A stretch of 13,530 bases of DNA. It comes from Nitrosomonas sp. (lineage in GTDB: Bacteria; Pseudomonadota; Gammaproteobacteria; Burkholderiales; Nitrosomonadaceae). The stretch is from the NCBI GenBank assembly GCA_021774205.1, contig JAJFJI010000356.1:1-13530 (forward strand), read 5' to 3'. Below, in pieces: positions 1 to 6,570 of the stretch. The notes under the pieces were generated by a model. The model was given only the letters and a program-made list of their open reading frames with translations, was not told where the DNA came from and did no database searches. The position numbers and the translations under genes are program-made. Numbering within the stretch: the first letter of the stretch is position 1; every line of letters starts with the position of its first letter.

Positions 1-2
1 CC

Positions 3-39
3 AAAAAAAAGCACACCAAAAAATCTGGTGTGCTTTTTT
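3..39 (-). terminator. Rho-independent terminator downstream of hppA
   Basis: A perfect 7-bp stem (GCACACC at 11-17, GGTGTGC at 27-33) with a 9-nt loop is flanked by eight A residues on the left and a T run on the right. Read on the minus strand it ends in a U tract, 14 bp beyond the hppA stop. The T run on the other side means it could also stop plus-strand transcription entering from the right. Seen directly in the sequence. Confidence 0.87.
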
Positions 40-53
40 AATTAATACGATTA

Positions 54-2111
54 CTACAACAGTGGAATAATCAACAATGCCACAATGTTAATAATCTTAA
101 TCAGCGGGTTAATCGCCGGGCCAGCCGTATCCTTGTAAGGATCACCAACTGTATCGCCAGTAATAGCCGCTTTGTGTGCTTCGCTGCCTTTACCGCCATG
201 AAAACCATCTTCAATATGCTTTTTTGCGTTATCCCATGCGCCACCCCCGGCGGTCATGGAAATTGCAAGGAATATGCCGGTCACAATAGAACCCATCAAT
301 ACGCCACCCAGTGCTTGCGGGCCAAGTATAACGCCAACCAATAGCGGGACCAGAATTGGCAAAAGTGATGGAATCATCATTTCCTTGATAGCTGCTTTAG
401 TCAGCATGTCAACTGCGCGCGAGTAATCAGGCTTTTCCGTGCCATCCATGATACCTGGAATTTCCTTGAATTGCCGACGCACCTCAATCACCACCGAGCT
501 CGCTGCACGCCCGACGGCTTCCATTGACATCGCACCAAACAGATACGGAATCAGACCACCAATGAAAAGACCAATAATGACCATATGATTAGATAAATCA
601 AAGGTCAGCATATGACCGGCGTCTTCTAATGTATGCGTGTAATCGGCAAATAGCACCAGCGCCGCAAGGCCGGCGGAACCAATTGCATAGCCTTTGGTTA
701 CCGCTTTAGTTGTGTTACCAACCGCATCCAGTGGATCAGTAATCGCGCGCACTGATTCGGGCATTTCCGACATTTCGGCGATACCACCTGCATTATCGGT
801 AATAGGACCATAGGCATCCAACGCAACGATAATGCCAGTCATGGAAAGCATCGCTGTCGCAGCAATGGCGATTCCATAAAGACCTGCCAATGAATACGCA
901 ATCAAGATACTCAAGCAAACGGCCAATACAGGAGCGGCAGTAGCACGCATTGAAACGCCCAGACCCGCAATAATATTGGTAGCATGACCGGTCGTGGATG
1001 ATTCTGCTATATGCTGCACCGGCGGGTAATCAGTCGAGGTGTAATATTCGGTTATCACAACCATCAAGCCCGTCAGCAACAAACCAACGGCAGAAGCACA
1101 AAATACACGCATCACCAGCTCGCCACCCGTTACTTCGTTACCACCCAGTGTAAGCGTCATGTCAGCCATGAACCAGACGGTCACCGGAAGATAAGCAACC
1201 AATGCGATACCACCCGCCACGATCAATCCCCGATAGAGTGCCCCCATGATGGTGCCACCTTCGCGCATTTTGACGTAGTAACAACCCACAATAGAAGCAA
1301 TAATGGAAACTGCACCCAGCATTAACGGATACACAATGGCGCTTTCTATGTTAGTCGTAAATAACAGTGCGCCCAACAGCATAGTAGCAATGATTGTTAC
1401 TGCATAGGTTTCAAACAAATCAGCTGCCATACCGGCACAGTCACCGACATTATCACCGACATTATCCGCGATAACGGCTGGATTGCGTGGGTCATCCTCT
1501 GGGATACCGGCTTCCACCTTACCAACGAGATCCGCGCCCACATCAGCGCCTTTGGTAAAAATACCGCCGCCCAGACGAGCAAAAATAGAAATGAGTGAGC
1601 CGCCAAAGGCAAAACCAATCAATGGTTTGATGATATCTTTAACAGCTGCATCAGCGTCTGCACCGTTAAATAGCATGGCGGTGTAGCCAGCAACACCCAG
1701 CAGGCCCAAACCCACTACCAGCATACCAGTCACCGCGCCACCACGAAAAGCAATGGCAAGTGCTTCGTTTAGACCGGTACGAGCTGCTTCTGCGGTACGC
1801 ACATTGGCCTGAACCGATACATTCATGCCAAGGTAGCCAGCAAGGCCGGACATGATCGCGCCAAGCGCAAAACCGATAGCGGTATCCCATGTCAGTATCA
1901 CACCAAGAATCAGAAATAACACCAGACCCACAATACCAATGGTTGTGTACTGGCGATTAAGATAAGCTTTTGCGCCTTCTTGTATAGCAGCAGCGATTTC
2001 CTGCATACGCTTGTTGCCGGTAGATTGAGCATAAATTTCCCTGATCCAGATACCACTGATGATCAGGGCAAGTATCCCGCTACCTATTGCGAGTATTAAA
2101 CCGTTAGCCAT
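54..2111 (-). CDS. hppA: K+-independent membrane-bound proton-translocating pyrophosphatase
   Basis: Integral membrane enzyme that hydrolyses PPi and pumps H+ across the cytoplasmic membrane; the reverse reaction can make PPi from the proton gradient. The 685 residues match the usual bacterial length and consist mostly of hydrophobic helices. Family signatures are present: DVGADLVGK at residues 190-198, DNVGDNVGD at 216-224, and TGDTVGDPYKDTAGPA near 651-666. The stretch GNTTKAVTKG (465-474) has Lys469 and Thr472, where K+-dependent enzymes have Ala and Gly, so this should be the K+-independent H+-pumping class. The ATG is preceded by GGAG (2120-2123) at normal spacing. It lies 134 bp downstream of pfp on the same strand, with no convincing terminator between them, and is followed by a strong terminator. 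Identity is near certain; the cation class is inferred from the signature residues. Confidence 0.97.
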   Translation of the reverse strand: MANGLILAIGSGILALIISGIWIREIYAQSTGNKRMQEIAAAIQEGAKAYLNRQYTTIGIVGLVLFLILGVILTWDTAIGFALGAIMSGLAGYLGMNVSVQANVRTAEAARTGLNEALAIAFRGGAVTGMLVVGLGLLGVAGYTAMLFNGADADAAVKDIIKPLIGFAFGGSLISIFARLGGGIFTKGADVGADLVGKVEAGIPEDDPRNPAVIADNVGDNVGDCAGMAADLFETYAVTIIATMLLGALLFTTNIESAIVYPLMLGAVSIIASIVGCYYVKMREGGTIMGALYRGLIVAGGIALVAYLPVTVWFMADMTLTLGGNEVTGGELVMRVFCASAVGLLLTGLMVVITEYYTSTDYPPVQHIAESSTTGHATNIIAGLGVSMRATAAPVLAVCLSILIAYSLAGLYGIAIAATAMLSMTGIIVALDAYGPITDNAGGIAEMSEMPESVRAITDPLDAVGNTTKAVTKGYAIGSAGLAALVLFADYTHTLEDAGHMLTFDLSNHMVIIGLFIGGLIPYLFGAMSMEAVGRAASSVVIEVRRQFKEIPGIMDGTEKPDYSRAVDMLTKAAIKEMMIPSLLPILVPLLVGVILGPQALGGVLMGSIVTGIFLAISMTAGGGAWDNAKKHIEDGFHGGKGSEAHKAAITGDTVGDPYKDTAGPAINPLIKIINIVALLIIPLL

Positions 2112-2245
2112 AAACAGAGCTCCAATTAAAGTCAGACCATTCTAAAACACATGTAGAATTTGGCCTAATAATTCCACATAACCATTTTTTAAGCATGAAA
2201 ATAGTACTTATGTTCTTGCCACCAGTGATTTCAAATCTAATTCAT

Positions 2246-3505
2246 TTATAACTTGAAATCATCCAATTTCCGAGTTACCGCCATATTCTTCAACCGCACA
2301 TAATCGGGCAGCCCATTCTTGTATGGCGGATAGTCTTCACCCTCGATGAGCGGCGCGAGGTATTCGCGGCATGCCGCCGTGATACCAAAACCATCCTCGC
2401 TGATATAGTTTGCTGGCATCATTTTTTCTACATTGGCAACATCTGATAGTTTCGCCATTCCAACTTCCCAACGATAGGGTGAATTTGATTGGCGATCGAT
2501 GGTTGGCATCACCGAGTTATGACCGGCAATGGCATATTCCACAGCCGCCTTACCCATTGCATAAGCCTGTTGCACATCGGTTTTAGAAGCAACATGACGC
2601 GCTGCGCGCTGCAAATAATCAGCAACGCCCCAGTGATATTTTAGCCCCAAACCATCCTTGATGATATTTGCCACAACCGGTGCTACACCACCCAATTGCG
2701 CATGTCCAAAAGCATCGCGCAATCCCTGATCGGATAGGAAATTCCCATCCGCACCCTTCACCCCTTCGGATACGACAACCGAGCAATAACCATATTCCTT
2801 AACGTAATGATCTACTTTGGTAAGGAACTTTGCTTTATCGAAAGTAATTTCCGGAAACAGAATAATGATAGGGATTTCACAATCCTCACTCGAAGCCAAA
2901 CCACCTGCTGCCGCAATCCAGCCGGCATGGCGTCCCATAACTTCCAGGACAAATACTTTAGTTGATGTTTTTGCCATACTGGCCACATCAAAACTTGCTT
3001 CACGCGTTGAAACCGCGATATATTTGGCTACCGAACCAAAACCCGGACAGCAATCCGTAATAGGTAAATCATTATCGACTGTCTTTGGAATGTGAATTGC
3101 TTGAATTGGATAACCCAGCGTATCTGAGATTTGCGATACTTTTAGACAGGTATCAGCCGAGTCACCACCGCCATTATAGAAAAAATAACCAATATCATGC
3201 GCTTTAAATACTTCAATCAAACGCTCATATTCACGCCGATTTTGTTCAACACTTTTCAGCTTATATCGGCATGAACCAAATGCGCCGGATGGCGTATGAC
3301 GCAACGCGCTAATTGCTTCAGCAGTCTCTTCGCTGGTATCGATCAAGTCTTCGGTAAGCGCGCCAATAATTCCATTGCGGCCCGCATATATATTGCCTAT
3401 TTTATCTGAATTATTGCGTGCGGCTTCAATAACACCTGCCGCTGAGGCATTGATGACAGCGGTAACGCCGCCAGATTGGGCATAAAATGCGTTTTTTATT
3501 GCCAT
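2246..3505 (-). CDS. pfp: Pyrophosphate-dependent 6-phosphofructokinase
   Basis: Cytosolic enzyme that interconverts fructose 6-phosphate + PPi and fructose 1,6-bisphosphate + Pi, reversibly. At 419 residues it fits the longer PPi-type/XF0274-like branch rather than the ~320-residue ATP-type PfkA. The phosphate-donor loop reads NGGGDS (111-116). It has the Asp that in PPi-PFKs occupies the place where ATP enzymes have Gly, but Gly replaces the preceding Asp of the common GGDDS. PKTVDND (140-146) carries the Lys typical of PPi enzymes, and MGRHAGW (190-196) is the sugar-phosphate motif. The start ATG has AGGAG at 3516-3520. A 14-bp perfect palindrome lies just upstream. It is flanked on the same strand by adk and by hppA, which would consume or regenerate its PPi. 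PPi use rather than ATP is inferred from motifs. Confidence 0.92.
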   Translation of the reverse strand: MAIKNAFYAQSGGVTAVINASAAGVIEAARNNSDKIGNIYAGRNGIIGALTEDLIDTSEETAEAISALRHTPSGAFGSCRYKLKSVEQNRREYERLIEVFKAHDIGYFFYNGGGDSADTCLKVSQISDTLGYPIQAIHIPKTVDNDLPITDCCPGFGSVAKYIAVSTREASFDVASMAKTSTKVFVLEVMGRHAGWIAAAGGLASSEDCEIPIIILFPEITFDKAKFLTKVDHYVKEYGYCSVVVSEGVKGADGNFLSDQGLRDAFGHAQLGGVAPVVANIIKDGLGLKYHWGVADYLQRAARHVASKTDVQQAYAMGKAAVEYAIAGHNSVMPTIDRQSNSPYRWEVGMAKLSDVANVEKMMPANYISEDGFGITAACREYLAPLIEGEDYPPYKNGLPDYVRLKNMAVTRKLDDFKL

Positions 3506-3520
3506 AAATTTTTTTCTCCT

Positions 3521-3534
3521 GATTTGATCAAATC
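3521..3534. promoter_or_regulatory. 14-bp perfect palindrome in the pfp leader, possible operator
   Basis: GATTTGATCAAATC is a perfect palindrome directly abutting the pfp ribosome binding site (AGGAG, 3516-3520). It lies downstream of a plausible pfp promoter (3559-3588). The position suits a repressor site. It lacks the 4-nt spacer of an FNR box (TTGAT-N4-ATCAA). An operator role is inference only. Confidence 0.25.
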
Positions 3535-3558
3535 GTTAGCTAATCTACCCGTATATTA

Positions 3559-3588
3559 TTTATATGATTTTCATTCACACAAAAACAA
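3559..3588 (-). promoter_or_regulatory. Candidate sigma-70 promoter for pfp(-hppA)
   Basis: On the minus strand, TTGTTT (3583-3588) and TATAAA (3559-3564) are separated by 18 nt, about 54 bp upstream of the pfp ATG in AT-rich DNA. The -10 matches 5 of 6 consensus bases and the -35 matches 3 of 6. It would let pfp and hppA be transcribed independently of adk. A chance match in AT-rich sequence cannot be excluded. Confidence 0.33.
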
Positions 3589-3655
3589 CGCGCTATCATG
3601 CACGCTGTTTCTAGAAAGCGATACGGCAAGTCAACAAGACAGGATCAGTTTTTTG

Positions 3656-4309
3656 CTATTTCAGTGCCGCATATATGCGGTCGCGGATTTCTTCAACAGT
3701 TCCAATCCCTGCTATTTTTTTAAAACTGGGCGCACTGTCGTATCCACTAGCCGACCATTTTGAATAGTAATCAATTAACGGTTCTGTTTGGTCGTGATAG
3801 ACCTTTAACCGATTTCTTACTGTTTCTTCTTTATCATCATCGCGTTGTATCAACGAATCACCGGTTTCATCATCTTTACCTGATACTTTCGGTGGATTGT
3901 ATTCCACGTGATAAGTACGGCCTGAAGCGGGGTGTACTCTACGCCCGGACATACGTTTAATGATTTCCTCATCATTAACATCAATTTCTATTACATGATC
4001 AATTTGTACGCCCACTTGTTTCATCGCATCTGCCTGGGGAATGGTACGAGGAAAGCCATCCAACAAAAAACCATTGTTACAATCCGGCTGTAAAATGCGT
4101 TCTTTTACCAAATTAATAATTATGTCATCCGAAACCAATCCGCCAGTATCCATAATTTTTTTCGCCATAACACCAAGCGCTGTACCTGCTTTGACTGCAC
4201 CGCGCAGCATGTCACCAGTGGAAATTTGCGGAATACCGAAATGTTCCTTGATATAATTGGCCTGCGTACCTTTTCCTGCGCCAGGACCACCTAATAAAAT
4301 GACTCGGAT
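3656..4309 (-). CDS. adk: Adenylate kinase, apparent ATC start codon
   Basis: Cytosolic enzyme catalysing ATP + AMP = 2 ADP. From the start chosen here the protein has 217 residues, the normal length for the long-LID type. The P-loop GGPGAGKGTQ comes right after the N-terminus. STGDMLRG (AMP site), GFPRT and a LID domain around GRRVHPASGRTYH follow. The LID lacks the four Cys of zinc-binding forms. In relatives the protein begins Met-Arg-x-Ile-Leu-Leu-Gly-Gly. Here that Met codon is ATC (4307-4309), with AAAGGGAG seven nucleotides upstream. The only conventional in-frame start is a GTG at 4382-4384, which adds 25 residues unlike the family and has no ribosome binding site. I prefer ATC, but the GTG start or a base-call error remain possible. 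It sits upstream of pfp-hppA on the same strand and is divergent from recA. Confidence 0.93.
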   Translation of the reverse strand: MRVILLGGPGAGKGTQANYIKEHFGIPQISTGDMLRGAVKAGTALGVMAKKIMDTGGLVSDDIIINLVKERILQPDCNNGFLLDGFPRTIPQADAMKQVGVQIDHVIEIDVNDEEIIKRMSGRRVHPASGRTYHVEYNPPKVSGKDDETGDSLIQRDDDKEETVRNRLKVYHDQTEPLIDYYSKWSASGYDSAPSFKKIAGIGTVEEIRDRIYAALK

Positions 4310-4643
4310 AGCTGCTCTCCCTTTGTTTGCTGACTGAGTGTATTTCCAAGTAAAATCGCTAGTGCTGCAGATAATTTCTGTCACTAAAATAATATTTGGT
4401 GATTATATCGCAGGCAGACCAGAACCTCGAGTTTTTTGATTGGTTTTACAAAAGCATTTTCCAAAGGTGTTGTTTATCGGCAATACTGTTTACTAAAAAA
4501 ACAGCTTATACAATCAAGAAATAAACGAAGACATGTATCATTTCTGAAACATCTTGGTCAATCCGCACATTCCGTCCATGTTAACGTTCTTTGTTCCAGT
4601 ATTGAATATGCGATAATTTGACGAAATCTTAATAGGAAAAATC
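4310..4643. other. adk-recA divergent intergenic region
   Basis: This 334-bp stretch separates the preferred adk start from recA. On the minus strand it holds the adk leader and a perfect TATAAT (4402-4407) with no good -35 partner. On the plus strand it holds a weak recA promoter candidate. CTGTTT (4486-4491) and AAACAG (4499-4504) form a 6-bp inverted repeat with a 7-nt loop. I see no CTGT-N8-ACAG LexA box. A 61-codon open frame at 4436-4621 has no ribosome binding site and no recognisable protein features, so I do not call it a gene. Confidence 0.6.
4590..4617 (+). promoter_or_regulatory. Candidate recA promoter
   Basis: TTTGTT (4590-4595) and GATAAT (4612-4617) are 16 nt apart, 27 bp upstream of the recA ATG, which implies a short leader. 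The -10 matches 5 of 6 consensus bases; the -35 is poor. No LexA operator overlaps it. Tentative. Confidence 0.3.
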
Positions 4644-5681
4644 ATGGACGAAAACAGAAGTAAAGCGCTGGCAGCCGCCCTTTCTCAAATTGAGAAACAA
4701 TTCGGCAAGGGTTCGATTATGCGTCTTGGCGCTAACGATGTCGCAAATGATATTCAAGTTGTATCAACTGGTTCGCTGGGACTAGATATTGCATTGGGCG
4801 TTGGCGGCTTGCCACGGGGACGTGTTATTGAAATTTACGGGCCTGAATCTTCTGGCAAAACCACGCTTACCCTGCAAGTAATCGCAGAAATGCAAAAAAT
4901 AGGCGGGACGGCAGCATTTATCGATGCTGAACATGCACTGGATCCAAACTATGCAACAAAAATTGGTGTTAATGTCCAGGAATTATTGATTTCTCAACCG
5001 GATAACGGGGAACAAGCATTGGAAATTACCGACATGCTGGTTCGATCGAGTTCGGTTGATGTCGTGGTGATAGATTCAGTCGCGGCCTTAACGCCCCGCG
5101 CAGAAATTGAAGGCGAAATGGGTGAGCCACAAATGGGATTACAAGCAAGATTGATGTCGCAAGCGTTGCGTAAATTAACGGCCAATATCAAACGCAGCAA
5201 TACCATGGTGATCTTCATTAACCAGATACGGATGAAAATTGGCGTCATGTTTGGCAATCCCGAAACAACAACCGGTGGCAATGCATTGAAATTTTATGCC
5301 TCCGTGCGCCTGGATATTCGTCGTACCGGCGCTATCAAGAAAGGCGACGAGGTGATTGGCAATGAAACCCGGGTTAAAGTGGTTAAGAATAAGGTTGCGC
5401 CGCCATTCAAGCAGGCCGAATTTGATATTCTCTATGGTGAAGGGATTTCCCGAGAAAGTGAAATTATAGAATTGGGTGTATTACACAAACTGATTGATAA
5501 GGCCGGCGCCTGGTATGCTTATAATGGTGAAAAAATTGGCCAGGGAAAAGATAATGTCCGCGAATATCTCAGAGCACATTCAGATATGGCGCAGGAAATT
5601 GAACAGAAAATAAGAAATGCTGTCGGAGTTATTGATCAGGCAAAAAATACCGAAGCTGCTAAAGTGAAAAAAATGCCGTGA
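4644..5681 (+). CDS. recA: Recombinase RecA
   Basis: ATP-dependent strand-exchange protein that forms filaments on single-stranded DNA, drives homologous recombination and, where LexA is present, stimulates its self-cleavage. At 345 residues it has the usual size. Walker A GPESSGKT is at 66-73, the catalytic Glu96 is in DAEHALD, and Walker B VVVIDSVAAL is at 140-149. The L2 DNA-binding loop region FINQIRMKIGVMFGNPETTT is at 191-210. The start ATG follows AGGAAAA at about 6 nt. Its stop overlaps the recX start (GTGA, 5678-5681), so the two are probably translationally coupled. The acidic C-terminal tail found in E. coli RecA is absent: the protein ends with a basic stretch (AAKVKKMP). No canonical LexA box is seen upstream. 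Confidence 0.98.
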   Translation: MDENRSKALAAALSQIEKQFGKGSIMRLGANDVANDIQVVSTGSLGLDIALGVGGLPRGRVIEIYGPESSGKTTLTLQVIAEMQKIGGTAAFIDAEHALDPNYATKIGVNVQELLISQPDNGEQALEITDMLVRSSSVDVVVIDSVAALTPRAEIEGEMGEPQMGLQARLMSQALRKLTANIKRSNTMVIFINQIRMKIGVMFGNPETTTGGNALKFYASVRLDIRRTGAIKKGDEVIGNETRVKVVKNKVAPPFKQAEFDILYGEGISRESEIIELGVLHKLIDKAGAWYAYNGEKIGQGKDNVREYLRAHSDMAQEIEQKIRNAVGVIDQAKNTEAAKVKKMP

Positions 5682-6130
5682 CCACCGTATCTTCTCTGGA
5701 AGCGCGCGCACTGCGATATCTGGCACGGCGGGAATATTCCCGTGCAGAACTGAAAAAAAAACTTTCTTCCAGTTCCCCAGCGACCGCTCCGGCGGAAGTA
5801 TCAGTGTTATTGGACAATCTGGAGCAACGTGGCTTTTTATCGGCCCGGCGCGTGGTTGAACAAGTGATACAAATGCGCAGGCATAAATTCGGCAGCCAGC
5901 GCATTGTGCACGAACTCAAACAAAAAGGGATTGACGAACATTTAATAAATGACGCATTACCAGATCTGAAAGAAACTGAACTAGCTACAGCTTATGATGT
6001 ATGGCGGAAAAAATTTAAAGTCTTACCCGCAAGCATCAAGGAACGCAGCAAACAAACACGATTTCTGATGAGTCGCGGTTTCTCAATGACGATTATCCAT
6101 CAAATTTTCTCGCATGCCGATCAGGAATGA
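5678..6130 (+). CDS. recX: RecA regulator RecX
   Basis: Small cytosolic helical protein that binds RecA filaments and limits their extension. The 150 residues match the family, with the N-terminal signature LEARALRYLARREYSRAEL and the repeated three-helix units typical of RecX (for example GFLSARRVVEQVIQMRRHKFG, here residues 49-69). It starts with GTG overlapping the recA stop by 4 nt (5678-5681). There is no strong ribosome binding site, which suggests coupling to recA and a lower translation rate. The stop overlaps a possible upstream ATG of the next gene in an ATGA arrangement (6127-6130). Identity is clear from the context and from the sequence itself. Confidence 0.94.
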   Translation: MTTVSSLEARALRYLARREYSRAELKKKLSSSSPATAPAEVSVLLDNLEQRGFLSARRVVEQVIQMRRHKFGSQRIVHELKQKGIDEHLINDALPDLKETELATAYDVWRKKFKVLPASIKERSKQTRFLMSRGFSMTIIHQIFSHADQE

Positions 6131-6168
6131 AAAAAATCAACCAGAATGGATCTTCCCGAGGAAAAGCA

Positions 6169-6534
6169 ATGAAAAAATTTCTGACCATGATCGTATTATC
6201 AGGGACACTTGTACTGACAGGCCATCAAGTCAGCGCGAGCGAAATCACACCCATTAACGACATCATCGCTTCGCCCGCGGATTTTGATGGTAAGAAAGTC
6301 AAGCTCAAAGGTGTTGCAAGTGATATTACGCGGATTCCATTGCTGTATCTAAAATCTTATGTACTGAAAGACGATAGCGGCGAAATTACCATTCTAACTG
6401 AAGCGGAATTGCCAAAATCGGGTGAAGAAATCATTATTAAAGCTAAAGTTGAAAGCTTTGCAATTATTAGGGGAGAATCGCTGGGAATGATGGTAACAGA
6501 GCTGAAACGATATCCAGCACTGATTGGTATTTGA
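6169..6534 (+). CDS. Exported OB-fold-like protein of unknown function
   Basis: I do not recognise a named family member. The start chosen (6169) gives 121 residues and follows GAGGAAAAGCA, a good ribosome binding site. An in-frame ATG at 6127, overlapping the recX stop, would add 14 residues. The N-terminus is a classic signal peptide, MKKFLTMIVLSGTLVLTG, with likely cleavage after HQVSA. The mature part of about 98 residues opens with ITPINDIIASPADFDGKKV. It then shows alternating beta-strand patterns (KVKLKGVAS, SYVLKDDSGEITILT, EIIIKAKVES) that resemble a small OB-fold of the kind found in periplasmic proteins. No Cys is present, so no lipobox and no disulfide. It sits between recX and alaS in the same direction, 36 bp before alaS. 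The periplasmic location is a firm prediction; the fold is an inference and the function unknown. Confidence 0.82.
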   Translation: MKKFLTMIVLSGTLVLTGHQVSASEITPINDIIASPADFDGKKVKLKGVASDITRIPLLYLKSYVLKDDSGEITILTEAELPKSGEEIIIKAKVESFAIIRGESLGMMVTELKRYPALIGI

Positions 6535-6570
6535 GAGTCTGCCTAAGCAAAATGTAATGATTGATCAAAC

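Noticed and set aside
1011..1325. Plus-strand open frame of 104 codons inside hppA
   Set aside because: It is antisense to a highly conserved membrane protein gene, and its His/Thr-rich composition is typical of a shadow frame.
2227..2260. Inverted repeat GATTTCAA/TTGAAATC at the pfp 3' end as a terminator
   Set aside because: It is AT-rich, has an 18-nt loop, overlaps the stop codon and is not followed by a U tract on the minus strand.
4486..4504. CTGT...ACAG pair upstream of recA as a LexA box
   Set aside because: The spacer is 11 nt instead of 8 and the half-sites continue as CTGTTT/AAACAG, which looks like a simple short hairpin.
4436..4621. 61-codon open frame between adk and recA
   Set aside because: There is no ribosome binding site and no recognisable domain, and it overlaps the recA promoter region.
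6561..6568. TTGATCAA before alaS as an FNR site
   Set aside because: The 4-nt spacer of the FNR consensus is missing and an 8-bp palindrome can easily arise by chance.
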